64,000 bases of DNA from Myxococcota bacterium. Lineage in GTDB: Bacteria; Myxococcota_A; UBA796. Of the stretch, positions 9,075 through 17,629 are shown piece by piece (positions within the stretch are counted from its first letter, which is position 1; each line of letters begins with the position of its first letter). The notes under the pieces were generated by a model. The model did no database searches. It worked only from the letters and a program-made list of their open reading frames with translations, and was not told the origin of the DNA. Made by a program: the position numbers and the translations under genes. The stretch is from assembly GCA_029251165.1 (NCBI GenBank), contig JAQXDW010000024.1, positions 89,858 to 153,857 of the forward strand, read 5' to 3'.

Positions 9075-10274
9075 ATGCTGGCACTGCTTACCCTCACGAC
9101 CGCTTCCGCCCAAGACTTCATCGTTCGCTACAGCGAGCCGGTCATCGGGGAGATGTCAGGCGTCTGGGCCCGAGCGCTTCCCCGAGCGGACGGCTGGAAG
9201 ATCTCCGTGGGCACCCAGAACGACGTCTGGTTCACCGACCTGACCTCCTCCGGAAGCTTCGGCGACTGGGAGATCGATCGGGATCGCAAGATCAACGTCA
9301 CCAACCACGGAAGCCTCCAGGACAGCTCCGTGCGTCGGTGCCCAGATGGCTCCTACCAGGTCGTCGGCTCGGCCTCGGTCAGCAGCCCCAACGACAGCGC
9401 CTACGTCTTCCGGATCAACGACGACGAGGACTTCTCGCTGCGGGGGGGCGGCCCGATCGAGAAGTCCGCGAGCGAGCGGCTGCACAACGACATGGCCTCC
9501 CTCTGCTCTCCCCTCGCCGAGGGGGCGGCGTTTGTTCAGCTGGGCAGCGACAACCAGAGTGACTTCCAGAGCACCTTCTTCCACATCGACAGCACCGGCA
9601 GCGTGACCGGGAGCACCGATCTGTTCAAGGGACCAAACACCGAGGGCGCTGGAATCCTGACGGATCCAGAGAGCGGTCAGATCATCGTGCTGGACTTCAA
9701 CCACCAGCACCAGACCCGCATCTCGATCATGGACGAGCGCTTCGCAGAGGTGGACTTCTTCAACGTCGACCTGCTGGAGAGCAACTTCCGCCCCTTCTGG
9801 CCGCAGGGGTTCATCAAGGTCGGCGACCACTACCTCGTCGCCACGATGGGCGTGGATGAGTCGGTGTACGGAATGGTCGACACCGGCGAGATCTTCCTGG
9901 TGGTGTTCGATGCAGACTGGAGCGTCGTCGAGCGCACACAGATCACGCGCTTCCGGCCCGACAGCAGCGAGGGCGCCATGCGCCCCTGGATTGCACGGCG
10001 GGGTGCGCAGGCGCTGGTGACGTTTGACAAGGAGGTCAAGCACGGGGTGATCGAGGTCGAGCTGAACCTGGAGGCGTTCGGCGTCGACAGCAGCGCGGAC
10101 ACTGGCTTCGACTACGAGTACCCCGACAGCGACGACGACACAGACAGCAGCAGCGGATCGGACACCGGCAGCACGAGCGGTGATGCCAGCTGCGGGGGCT
10201 GCGCGACGGGGAGCGGCGCTGGGCTCCTCGCGGTGCTGCTGCCGCTGCTCGGGGTGGTGCGGCGGCGCGCCTGA
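9075..10274 (+). CDS. Secreted protein with MYXO-CTERM-type sorting tail
   Basis: A 399-residue exported protein. A short signal (MLALLTLTTASAQ) precedes a roughly 320-residue domain that looks like a beta-propeller (repeated strands with VVGSAS, VLDFNHQHQTRI, YLVATMGV) but has no named motif. The tail has an acidic Asp/Ser/Thr spacer, a Cys-containing CGGC, a hydrophobic segment (GLLAVLLPLLGVV) and Arg-Arg-Arg-Ala at the end. This tripartite order is that of MYXO-CTERM sorting signals found in Myxococcota, which are thought to be processed and surface-anchored at the Cys. TAGATT lies six bases before the ATG and may be a -10 box for a leaderless or short-leader mRNA. Confidence 0.8.
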   Translation: MLALLTLTTASAQDFIVRYSEPVIGEMSGVWARALPRADGWKISVGTQNDVWFTDLTSSGSFGDWEIDRDRKINVTNHGSLQDSSVRRCPDGSYQVVGSASVSSPNDSAYVFRINDDEDFSLRGGGPIEKSASERLHNDMASLCSPLAEGAAFVQLGSDNQSDFQSTFFHIDSTGSVTGSTDLFKGPNTEGAGILTDPESGQIIVLDFNHQHQTRISIMDERFAEVDFFNVDLLESNFRPFWPQGFIKVGDHYLVATMGVDESVYGMVDTGEIFLVVFDADWSVVERTQITRFRPDSSEGAMRPWIARRGAQALVTFDKEVKHGVIEVELNLEAFGVDSSADTGFDYEYPDSDDDTDSSSGSDTGSTSGDASCGGCATGSGAGLLAVLLPLLGVVRRRA

Positions 10275-10331
10275 GGACGGCGATCCTTGGTGCTCCTGGG
10301 CGCTCTCGCAGCGCACCGCCCCCGCTGAGGG

Positions 10332-11345
10332 TCACACCGACGGCTTCTCGGCCACGATCCGCCAGTTCAGGTCCGCGATCTTCGCCTTCTCAGCATCGGT
10401 CCACGCCTGACCGCCCCGCTGCAGCAGCTCCAGAGACTCCTCGACCCAGGGCGGCAGGATGCGCGCGGCCTCCAGGAGGCGAATCACCCGCCGCCCCGCC
10501 AGGATCAGGTCGCGCTTCTGCTCACAGAGCGGCCAGGCCGGACTCTGAGAGGGTGCAGAGGAGATGATCGAGAACCCAGCCCGCTCCAGCGCCGCGCAGA
10601 CGTCCGCCGGGTACATCGACTGGGTGGCTGCCAGCGTCGGAAGGAACAGCCGGTGCAGCGCGACATGCGCGTCGTTGCTCCAGTCAAAGTGCGGGGAGAG
10701 CAGGTACTCCGAGCAGGAATACCGGGCGCCCGGCTTGAGGACCCGGAACATCTCCGCAGCATGCGCGTCCAGCTCGGCCTTCTTGAAGAACGGCCAGACC
10801 GCCTGAAAGGAGAAGCACCCCTCGAAGGTCTCGGAGGGGTAGTCGAGCGGCTCGTGGTGGTTGCCGACCTGGAAGTGGAGCCGATCGCTCATCTGACACT
10901 GCGCCGCCCAGTCTCGGGCGTTGCCCACCTGGTCGGGATCGATGTTGTAGCCGGAGACCTGGCCGCCGGTCAGCGTGGCAAAGTAGTGGGAGATCCGCCC
11001 CCGCCCGCAGCCCATGTCCAGCAGGTGGCTCTCGGCCGGCCTCGACAGGTTCAGCCCCTCCAGCACAGCCTGCTCGCAGAGCAGCTGGTTTCCATACAGC
11101 CCCTGAGTCTCATCGAGCTGAGGTGGGATGTAGAGCTTCTCAATGTCGAAGATCGAGAGCATGTTGTTGAGAACCTTGTAGTAGGCCGCGACGGCCTTCG
11201 TCTCGTCCTCGGTCTCGGTCTCCTCGCCGGCCTGCATCCGCTGAAAGAAGCGGTATGCATCGATGCAGCCCTGCTTGTCTTCCTCCGACAGCGCAGCGAG
11301 GCGCCTCACCCCGTCCAGGGCGGTCTTGGCTCTGTACAGCTTCAT
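10332..11345 (-). CDS. SAM-dependent methyltransferase, sterol C24-methyltransferase (Erg6/SMT)-like
   Basis: A 337-residue soluble protein. The class I SAM-binding motif I is LLDMGCGRGRISHYFATLTG (residues about 108-127), followed by VSGYNIDPDQVGNARDWA. This matches the SMT/Erg6 pattern, where motif I is followed by a Gly-x-Asn-Asn-x-x-Gln-x-x-x-Ala loop. The acidic QAVWPF loop and VLKPGARYSCSEYLL are motif IV/post-IV elements. A helical N-terminus of about 100 residues (with YYKVLNNMLSIFDIEKLYIPP) also resembles SMT-type enzymes. The substrate could be a sterol, hopanoid or other lipid; a tocopherol- or MPBQ-type methyltransferase is the alternative. It lies 147 bases downstream of the GH1 gene on the same strand. 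Confidence 0.75.
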   Translation of the reverse strand: MKLYRAKTALDGVRRLAALSEEDKQGCIDAYRFFQRMQAGEETETEDETKAVAAYYKVLNNMLSIFDIEKLYIPPQLDETQGLYGNQLLCEQAVLEGLNLSRPAESHLLDMGCGRGRISHYFATLTGGQVSGYNIDPDQVGNARDWAAQCQMSDRLHFQVGNHHEPLDYPSETFEGCFSFQAVWPFFKKAELDAHAAEMFRVLKPGARYSCSEYLLSPHFDWSNDAHVALHRLFLPTLAATQSMYPADVCAALERAGFSIISSAPSQSPAWPLCEQKRDLILAGRRVIRLLEAARILPPWVEESLELLQRGGQAWTDAEKAKIADLNWRIVAEKPSV

Positions 11346-11492
11346 CGTGCGCTCTCCTCACGCCAACTCTACACGCTACCGGACGCAGGGCCGACACGCA
11401 CGCTGAGGAGCATGGTCCGCTGCGACATCGACAGGGGATGCCGGCCGACGACACGTGCGGGCCGAAGGGGGCCACGCCGCGAGGCGTGCGCC

Positions 11493-12950
11493 CTACAGCG
11501 CCCCGCCTGCTGCGAGCTCTTGGAGACGCCCCAGGACCGGACGAGGCTCGCGGGCCTTGGTGTCCTTGTCGAGCGCGTTGAGGCCGAACCGAAGGTCGAA
11601 GCCATGGTTCCACTCGTAGTTATCCACCCACGACCAGTACAGGTAGCCGCGCACATCGGCCCCCCGCGCCATCGCCTCAGACAGCGCCGTGAGGTGCCCC
11701 TCCAAGACCTCGACCCCCTGCTCCTCGACGTACGGCGTGCCGTTCTCGGTGATGATAATCGGGAGCTCGTACGACGCCGCGATGTCCACAACAGCCCCCA
11801 GCCCCTCAGGATACGGATCCCAGGAGAACTCAGGGTAGAAGTCAAACACCGGAATGTCGGGGAGAAGCTGAACCCAGGAGCGTACGACGACCTGGTTGTA
11901 GTAATTCACCCCAAGCCAGTCCAGCCGGCTCGCCAGCTCCGGGCGGTTTGTGTCGAAGACACCGTCGAGGTCCTCGTCCCAGTCGCCCGTGGTCAAGGCC
12001 TCCAGGAACAGCCGGTGGTAGAGGTGGTCCATGTGCACCGCAGCCGCAGCGTCTTCCTCGCTGTCGGTCTCCGGGGTGATCGCGACCATGTTCAGCACGA
12101 TGCCGATCGCTGCGGCGTCGCCGTCACCGTCGGCGTCGATGGTGTCGTTGGCGACCACCGCGTCGTACATCACCGCGTGGCCCTCGATCTGGTTGCGCAG
12201 GGTCGCGACGACCTGAGATGAGGCCATCAGCAGCCCCGGCGGCGCGCTGCGATCCTCACCCGGCAGCAGGTAGCCAGACAGGGTCGTGGCGAACGGCTCG
12301 TTGAGGGTCGCCCACTGATCGACCTCGCCACCAAACTCCATGGCCGCAAAGCCCGAGTACAGTGCAATCAGCGGCAGGATTCGCTCCCCATCCACCCACC
12401 CGCTGGCGGTGCAGCCCTCCGGATCGTTGTGGCATGCCACCCCGTCGTGGACCCACAGCGGGAGCGTGTAGTGGTTGAGCGTGACCAGCGGCGTGATGTT
12501 GTTGACCTCCAGGGCCGCGAACATCTCGTGGTAGCGAGCGACTGCTCCCGCGTCTGCGTAGTCCGCCAGCTCTGCGACCGTCGTGGCTGCGGCTGCGGCA
12601 CCATCAGGGAACAGCCGGGACCACTCCAGCGACATCCGGTAGCTGTTCAGCCCCGCAGCAGCCATCGCCGCGGCATCGTCCTCGAACAGCTCCCACATTC
12701 CCGGCCCGTTGCCGACCGACTCGCCAGAGACGAACAGGGTGTCGTCTGCGATGATCTGATCGGTGGTGACCCACTGGTACCAGTCGCTGGCGGTGTCGTC
12801 GCACGTCGCGGCGTCCCAGGTCGGGCAGCCCATGTCCACCTGAAAGCCTGCCGTAGCACTCCCCCAGAGAAAGGAGTCCGGAAAGGGGGTCGTGGCAGAG
12901 TCGTCGCCGCGATCGGTACAGGCACTGAGGAGGGGCAGAAGAATCAGCAT
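11493..12950 (-). CDS. Glycoside hydrolase family 1 lipoprotein
   Basis: A 485-residue predicted lipoprotein (MLILLPLLSAC, Cys at 11) with a full GH1 (beta/alpha)8 barrel. WGSATAGFQVD is the typical N-terminal strand; SYRMSLEWSRLFP, TLNHYTLPLWV, TLNEPFA (acid/base Glu), LDWLGVNYY, IITENGT (nucleophile Glu) and YLYWSWVDNYEWNHGF follow in family order. It is expected to hydrolyse beta-glucosides, beta-galactosides or similar sugars outside the cytoplasm. Family members are usually about 450 residues and cytosolic in bacteria, so the lipoprotein signal is the unusual part. Some extra acidic loops (TPETDSEEDAA, DGDGDAAA) could bind Ca2+. Confidence 0.92.
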   Translation of the reverse strand: MLILLPLLSACTDRGDDSATTPFPDSFLWGSATAGFQVDMGCPTWDAATCDDTASDWYQWVTTDQIIADDTLFVSGESVGNGPGMWELFEDDAAAMAAAGLNSYRMSLEWSRLFPDGAAAAATTVAELADYADAGAVARYHEMFAALEVNNITPLVTLNHYTLPLWVHDGVACHNDPEGCTASGWVDGERILPLIALYSGFAAMEFGGEVDQWATLNEPFATTLSGYLLPGEDRSAPPGLLMASSQVVATLRNQIEGHAVMYDAVVANDTIDADGDGDAAAIGIVLNMVAITPETDSEEDAAAAVHMDHLYHRLFLEALTTGDWDEDLDGVFDTNRPELASRLDWLGVNYYNQVVVRSWVQLLPDIPVFDFYPEFSWDPYPEGLGAVVDIAASYELPIIITENGTPYVEEQGVEVLEGHLTALSEAMARGADVRGYLYWSWVDNYEWNHGFDLRFGLNALDKDTKAREPRPVLGRLQELAAGGAL

Positions 12951-13155
12951 GCCGATTTTTTAGGCCAGTTTCACGGCAATGACCAGCAACAAACGTGTAG
13001 ACGCGTGCGATTTGCAGCGCCGCGGGCTGGAGAACCTGAGGTGCTCATCGGGTTCTTGTCGTGGCAGGCTTCGGTGAACACGCTGCCCACCTCAGACGAT
13101 GCAACCCAGGCAGCCACCGCGCCTCAGCCGGGGAAGAGATCATCGAGCCGGGGGA

Positions 13156-13518
13156 TCAATCCACCAACCCGACCAGCTGCGCCTCATCGCACTCCCACCA
13201 CTCCGGATCCATCACCGGCATGCCCTTTACATCGTGGTAGGCGCGGATCTTGATGTGATCGCCTTCCTTGATCGCGGCGAATGAGGTGTCATAGCCCTCA
13301 CAGTTGAAGCCATCCTCGAACAGAATCGCGAACTGCACCGACTGGCGGGTAGTCTCTTCACCACTCCGAGGAAAGCCCTTGTTAAAGGTTCCAATCCGCT
13401 TCACAACCCCTTCGTGATGGATCGGCATGAGCCGGGTGAGGATTCCCCGAGCCTGCCACCCCAGCAGCGGCCCTCCGATGAACACCGCAGCAATCGCTGC
13501 CTTGACCTTCCAGGACAT
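13156..13518 (-). CDS. Small exported or membrane-anchored hypothetical protein
   Basis: A 120-residue protein from the ATG at 13518. MSWKVKAAIAAVFIGGPLLG is a signal anchor or uncleaved signal; a basic linker and a compact domain follow (QSVQFAILFEDGFNCEGYDT, DHIKIRAYHDVKGMPV, EWWECDEAQLVGL). The last part resembles an OB- or SH3-like small barrel. Two Cys residues could pair in the periplasm. It is divergent from the PAP2 gene with a 54-base gap. No family recognised. Confidence 0.7.
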   Translation of the reverse strand: MSWKVKAAIAAVFIGGPLLGWQARGILTRLMPIHHEGVVKRIGTFNKGFPRSGEETTRQSVQFAILFEDGFNCEGYDTSFAAIKEGDHIKIRAYHDVKGMPVMDPEWWECDEAQLVGLVD

Positions 13519-13572
13519 CCACCCTCCACTGCGCGCATCGTACGCTGCCGCCGTCGTGCCATATTGCAGGCG

Positions 13573-14124
13573 ATGTTCCCACGCTTGCTCGCTGTCGCTG
13601 CGCTCATCGCCGCTGCGCACCTCCTCGATGCCCCTGCCCTCTCCACACGAACCGACGGCCTGAGCAGCAGCGACGGCCACCGGGCGCTTCGGGTGGCGGG
13701 CTTCCTGCCGGTGTGGATGGCCATCGGAACTGCGCTGGCCCTTCACACCCGACGGCGGGCCATTGGGGTCGGGCTCACGCTGTCTGCAGGACTCGCCGGA
13801 CTGCTCGCAGAGATCGGCAAGCTCCTCATCCGGCGAGGACGTCCTGGTGAGGTCGCCGGCTACACCTTCCACCGCCTGCCTGATGACCTCAGCACCGCAG
13901 GACTCGGGATGCCCTCCAGCCATGCTGCGGTCGCCTTCGGCGGGGCCTTTCTCCTGGCCCGACTCTACCCCCGCGTGGCCCCGGTGGTGGTGCTGTGGGC
14001 GGTGGGCTGTGGACTGACCCGGGTGCTGGACGGGGCCCACTTTCTCAGCGATGTGGTCGCAGCGGCAGGACTTGCCTGGCTGGTCTCGCGTGCGGTCGCG
14101 GCACGCCTCATGGTGAGCAAATGA
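13573..14124 (+). CDS. PAP2-family (phosphatidic acid phosphatase-like) membrane phosphatase
   Basis: A 183-residue integral membrane protein with about five hydrophobic segments. The three PAP2 phosphatase signatures are in order: KLLIRRGRP (motif 1, residues about 87-95), GMPSSHAAVAFG (motif 2, catalytic His) and TRVLDGAHFLSDVVAA (motif 3, Arg, His, Asp). Motif 3 has Thr in place of the usual Ser. It should dephosphorylate a lipid phosphate or polyprenyl (undecaprenyl) pyrophosphate on the periplasmic side. I chose the ATG at 13573; longer readings run antisense through the divergent gene. Confidence 0.9.
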   Translation: MFPRLLAVAALIAAAHLLDAPALSTRTDGLSSSDGHRALRVAGFLPVWMAIGTALALHTRRRAIGVGLTLSAGLAGLLAEIGKLLIRRGRPGEVAGYTFHRLPDDLSTAGLGMPSSHAAVAFGGAFLLARLYPRVAPVVVLWAVGCGLTRVLDGAHFLSDVVAAAGLAWLVSRAVAARLMVSK

Positions 14125-14164
14125 AACCAAAACACAACGATATACCTTAACTATTCCGACCAAC

Positions 14165-14192
14165 GCTCCAGAGTCCGGAGCCGTCCTGGAGC
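14165..14192. terminator. Possible intergenic hairpin between convergent genes
   Basis: GCTCCAG (14165-14171) can pair with CTGGAGC (14186-14192) across a 14-base loop. It lies between the convergent PAP2 and oxidoreductase genes. No U-tract follows on either strand, so a bidirectional terminator role is tentative. Confidence 0.3.
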
Positions 14193-14231
14193 CCGACATG
14201 CTGACCAGAAGGGGCGGTCTGCGCCGGCTCC

Positions 14232-15242
14232 CTACAGCCTCACGACCACCTTCCCGAAGTGCTGTCCAGACGCCATGTGCTCCAGCGCCGCGCGAGTCGC
14301 CCCCAGCTCAAACGTCGTGTCCACCACAGGCCGCAGTCCGCCAGCGGAGATCGCCCGGTTCATGGCCTCAAACCCGTCTCGGTTCCCCACAAACACCCCC
14401 TGAACCCGCACCTGCCGCATCAGAATCGACTCCAGCCGAACCTGACTCAGCCCACCAGACAGCACCCCAATCAGCCCGATCGTGCCGCCGGGCCGCACCG
14501 CTCGGAGCGACTGCGCCAGGGTGTCTGCGCCGCCGACCTCCACCACCAGGTCGACCCCGCGCTTCCCCGTCAGTCCCCGCGCCACATCCCCCCACCGGGG
14601 CTCGGTGCGGTAGTTGATCCCGTGGTCCGCTCCCAGTGCTGCGACCCGCTCCAGCTTCTCGTCGGAGCTCGACGTCATGATGACCTGAGCACCGTGGAGC
14701 TTCGCCAGGGCCAGCGCAGACAGGGCCACCCCGCCGGTCCCCTGGATCAGCACCACGTCTCCAGCCTTGATTCCGCCGAGGGTGACCAGGGCGCTCCAGG
14801 CTGTCAGCATCGCGCAGGGCAGGCAGGCGGCCTCGGCATCCGTGAGGTGTCCTGGCGGAACCACCACCGAGTGTGCCGGCACCACGACAACCTCCGCGAG
14901 CATGCCATCCAGCGGACCGCCTCGGGTCTGTCGGGTCACGCCAGGAGGCGGCGCGCCGCTCAGCCAGCCCTCAGCAAACAGCGGGCAGACCCGTTCTCCC
15001 ATCGCCACCCGCGTCACCCCCTCGCCCACCGCAACCACCACGCCCACGCCGTCGCTGGCAGGGATCAGCGGGAGGGGCTGTCGGGGATTGTACTGACCGC
15101 GAACCATCAGCAGGTCGCGGTAATTCAGGCTCACGGCCCGCACCCCGATGGCGACCTCACCCGGACCCGGAGTGGGTCGGGGGCGCTCCACAACGTGGAG
15201 GTTCTCGATGCCAAATTGTCCGCTCAGCTCGACGACGTTCAT
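14232..15242 (-). CDS. Zinc-independent MDR-family alcohol dehydrogenase/quinone oxidoreductase
   Basis: A 336-residue cytosolic NAD(P)H-dependent oxidoreductase of the medium-chain dehydrogenase family. The GroES-like N-terminal half contains VSLNYRDLLMVRGQY and ASDGVGVVVAVGEGV; the Rossmann half contains VLIQGTGGVALSALALAKLHGAQVIMT, with GTGGVA as the dinucleotide loop. The structural-zinc Cys cluster is absent, so it is not a classic zinc alcohol dehydrogenase. I chose the ATG at 15242 (MNVVELSGQFGIENLHVVE), which gives the usual family start; upstream codons to 15404 look non-coding. Substrate unknown. Confidence 0.9.
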   Translation of the reverse strand: MNVVELSGQFGIENLHVVERPRPTPGPGEVAIGVRAVSLNYRDLLMVRGQYNPRQPLPLIPASDGVGVVVAVGEGVTRVAMGERVCPLFAEGWLSGAPPPGVTRQTRGGPLDGMLAEVVVVPAHSVVVPPGHLTDAEAACLPCAMLTAWSALVTLGGIKAGDVVLIQGTGGVALSALALAKLHGAQVIMTSSSDEKLERVAALGADHGINYRTEPRWGDVARGLTGKRGVDLVVEVGGADTLAQSLRAVRPGGTIGLIGVLSGGLSQVRLESILMRQVRVQGVFVGNRDGFEAMNRAISAGGLRPVVDTTFELGATRAALEHMASGQHFGKVVVRL

Positions 15243-15676
15243 GGAGTGCTCCGAAAAATCCTTGCAGGTGGTGTCTTGAGGGGTGGTGTCGACCATTGCC
15301 GACACGACGTCTGGATCCCAGGAGAATTTACCGCCTGCGGCAGCTGCCGCGCAGTCAGCCGGCACATCCGCCTCGTCAGACCGACGCGCCACCCGCTCAG
15401 CCATCCAGCTCGCTTCCCGCGCAGGACACCAGGCACAGGATGCCGGGCGGGTACCCTCCGCAGTGGTCCGCCACCGCGCAACGCCCCTGCCGGCCCTCTA
15501 ATCGGTGTGAGCTTCGAGTCGATCGAGGCAGTCTCGACCGTAGACCCAGGCCCTATACAGGGTCCGCATGGCACCGGATATCAGACCCAAGCCCTTGGTT
15601 TAACGCACTGAGATCCCCCGCCGTGCATTGCTCCACTCACTGCATGCGCGATACACTGCGCGCCCCTGGAGGTCTC
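15243..15676. other. 434-base intergenic region between divergent genes
   Basis: It lies between the oxidoreductase (minus) and the lipoprotein operon (plus). I see no convincing ORF or RNA gene. It holds a probable promoter for the plus-strand operon at its right end. Confidence 0.6.
15628..15657 (+). promoter_or_regulatory. Candidate sigma-70-like promoter of the lipoprotein operon
   Basis: TTGCTC (15628-15633) and TACACT (15652-15657) are separated by 18 bases. They lie upstream of a GGAGG ribosome binding site (15668-15672) and the ATG at 15677. The -35 match is weak. Confidence 0.4.
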
Positions 15677-16738
15677 ATGAAAAAGATGATGCGCACCACG
15701 CTTGCCGTTGGTGGTTTGTTTGCCCTGGCATGTGGCGGCGCCAGCGAAGAAGAAGTTCTCATCATCGAGCCCCCCCCGCCCCCAGTGCTCCCGTCCACTG
15801 GAGCGGCTCCGACCCTCGAGGCGGGCGACATCCCCTACGAGTTCCCCCAGATGTCCGGACAGGGCCGCGACGGTCAGTTCGCCCTGGTTCCCTCGCGGGA
15901 ATTCCTCGACCGGGCGATCGCCGATGATGGTCAGGGAACCTTCATCTACTACGGCGCGACCCTCGTCACCTCTGCCTCGCCAGAGTCCACGATCAAGAGC
16001 CTCGCCGGCACCACCTTCACGATGCCCAACTCCCTGATCATCCCCATCCGCAGCGGGCAGAAGGCCAAGAAGGGCGACATCCTGCTTGGACACTGGGAGT
16101 CCGGCTCTGGACTCCAGCGAGCAATCGTGGTCGGCGGAACCGAGACAGAGCCGGTGGTTCGCTACCTGGACATGGACTACGACAACCCCTCCGGCTGGGG
16201 TCAGAAAGAAGACACCTGGAAGGCCGATCGGTTCAGCGTGCTCAGCGAGCCCTGGCAGATCGGAACCACCACCGCCTGCGGGGCAAGCAACGACCGCAAG
16301 CACGGCATCCTCACGGCATCCTCTGGCAACCGGGTCCTCGTCTCTGGCTTCGCCGGATCGATCTCCGCGTACAGTCGCGAAGAGTGCATCTCGCTCCCTC
16401 CCAGCCCGACCGTCGCCGCAGGAGACACCGTGTGGGTTCCAGTGATTGGCACCTACACCGAGGCGACAGTCAGCCGAGTCGATGCAGAGATCGGCCGGGT
16501 GTTCGTCACCTATGAGTGGGGCGGACAGGAGAAAGAGGGTGCCTTCGGCGTGACGGACGTCACCCCCAACTTCACCCAGTCGGCGGGCACCATCGTCGAG
16601 GTACCGCCCAGCGCCCCCGGCGAGAGCGCCCATCCCAGCGCCGGCCGCAACCGGCGCATCCCGAAGGGCGCCAAGGCCACCGGCCCTCGCAGCAAGGGCG
16701 GCAAGGGCGGCGGAAAGAGCAGCGGTGGTGGCCGCTAA
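15677..16738 (+). CDS. Lipoprotein of unknown function with Gly/Lys-rich tail
   Basis: A 353-residue lipoprotein (MKKMMRTTLAVGGLFALAC, Cys at 19) with a good GGAGG box. A Pro-rich linker (EPPPPPVLP) leads to a body with probable SH3/Tudor-like beta elements: KKGDILLGHWESGSGLQRAIVV and GDTVWVPVIGTYTEATVSRV both read like small barrels that bind charged ligands. The last 45 residues are highly basic and Gly-rich (KGAKATGPRSKGGKGGGKSS), which suits contact with phospholipid, polysaccharide or nucleic acid. It is coupled to the next gene (TAATG). No named family. Confidence 0.82.
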   Translation: MKKMMRTTLAVGGLFALACGGASEEEVLIIEPPPPPVLPSTGAAPTLEAGDIPYEFPQMSGQGRDGQFALVPSREFLDRAIADDGQGTFIYYGATLVTSASPESTIKSLAGTTFTMPNSLIIPIRSGQKAKKGDILLGHWESGSGLQRAIVVGGTETEPVVRYLDMDYDNPSGWGQKEDTWKADRFSVLSEPWQIGTTTACGASNDRKHGILTASSGNRVLVSGFAGSISAYSREECISLPPSPTVAAGDTVWVPVIGTYTEATVSRVDAEIGRVFVTYEWGGQEKEGAFGVTDVTPNFTQSAGTIVEVPPSAPGESAHPSAGRNRRIPKGAKATGPRSKGGKGGGKSSGGGR

Positions 16739-17322
16739 TGGCCGACCGTTCGACGACTCGGAAGAGGCAGAAGCGCGAGAAGAAGCGCCTCAAAGACAAG
16801 CGCCGGGGAGACGAGGCTCGCAAGAAGCGCCGCGCCTCGCTGGTCAAGAGTCCGCAGAAGCTGATCGGACTGCCCCTGTCTGACTGCTTCATCTCCGAGC
16901 ACTGGCACGAGCAGGGTCCGACCATCGTCGGTGCCATCAGCCGCAGCCACCCCAACGGCCGCATCACCGCGGCGCTGTTCACCATCGATCTCGCGGTGAA
17001 GGGCGTGACTGGCGCAGAGCTGGTACGCGACATCGAGGTCGATCAGCTCCCCGCGCTGCTGTCCCGACGGGGCGGTGAGTCCGCAGTGGTGGAGTGCGCA
17101 CCAGCGCTGGTTGCCCGCGCGGTCGCGGACGGCCTGGCGCTGGGGGAGTCCAACGGCCACCCTCCGGTTCGGGCCTACTCCGAGGCCTCGGTCCTGCTGG
17201 AGGGCCTCGACCCGGCGGACTGCCCCCACGAGATGCTGACCGGTCCAGCCGATGCGGCGGCGTCCCCGGGGCCGAAGAAGCCCGGACTCTTCGCAGGGCT
17301 CAAGAAGCGCCTCGGACTCTAA
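16738..17322 (+). CDS. Hypothetical cytosolic protein, basic N-terminus
   Basis: A 194-residue protein whose ATG overlaps the stop of the lipoprotein gene (TAATG). The first 40 residues are a Lys/Arg helix (KRQKREKKRLKDKRR). A domain follows with LPLSDCFISEHWHEQGPTIV, NGRITAALFTIDLAVKGV and ECAPALVARAVADGLALG. This pattern recalls a widespread uncharacterised family with a flVDlxCLGVKd motif, often paired with SEC-C zinc fingers; here the Cys of that motif is Val. The end is basic again (GLFAGLKKRLGL). Function unknown. Confidence 0.75.
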   Translation: MADRSTTRKRQKREKKRLKDKRRGDEARKKRRASLVKSPQKLIGLPLSDCFISEHWHEQGPTIVGAISRSHPNGRITAALFTIDLAVKGVTGAELVRDIEVDQLPALLSRRGGESAVVECAPALVARAVADGLALGESNGHPPVRAYSEASVLLEGLDPADCPHEMLTGPADAAASPGPKKPGLFAGLKKRLGL

Positions 17323-17349
17323 GCAGCCCGAGGCGGGCTCGACCAGGTC

Positions 17350-17595
17350 TCAGCGACCCTTGGTCTTGGTGCCCTTCTTGATCTTGCGCCCGCGTGCAGG
17401 AGCCTCGGCAGCCTCATCAGCAGCAGGAGCCTCGGCAGCCTCATCAGCGGCGAGGTCATCTGCGGCAGCGGCCTCATCTGCGGCAGCGGCCTCATCAGCG
17501 GCAGGGGCCTCGGCAGCCGGCTCCTCGCTGCCGCCGCTGCACGCCAGCGCAAAAGCCACACTTACCGCACCCAGAATCAACGTTCTCTTGTTCAT
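17350..17595 (-). CDS. Small Ala/Asp/Glu-repeat lipoprotein
   Basis: An 81-residue lipoprotein: MNKRTLILGAVSVAFALAC (lipobox Cys at 19), then about 45 residues of imperfect EAPAADEAA-type repeats and a strongly basic end (RGRKIKKGTKTKGR). The acidic middle and basic end suggest an extended tether between the membrane and the peptidoglycan or another surface polymer. A GGAG box precedes the start. It is co-directional with the HEAT-repeat gene upstream (34-base gap) and may be its operon partner. Confidence 0.75.
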   Translation of the reverse strand: MNKRTLILGAVSVAFALACSGGSEEPAAEAPAADEAAAADEAAAADDLAADEAAEAPAADEAAEAPARGRKIKKGTKTKGR

Positions 17596-17629
17596 TGCTT
17601 AATCTCCACAGGGTTGTGCGCCGACCTTA

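Noticed and set aside
10653..12221. Plus-strand ORF of 522 codons
   Set aside because: It lies opposite the SMT-like and GH1 genes, whose family motifs are certain.
14873..15676. N-terminal extension of the lipoprotein reading frame to 14873
   Set aside because: The extension is antisense to the MDR oxidoreductase and has Arg/Pro/Ser-rich low-quality sequence. The ATG at 15677 has a GGAGG box and a lipoprotein signal.
17394..17602. Plus-strand Arg/Gln/Pro-rich ORFs opposite the Ala/Asp/Glu lipoprotein
   Set aside because: They are the reverse reading of the AAD/EAP repeats; the minus strand has a lipobox and a ribosome site.
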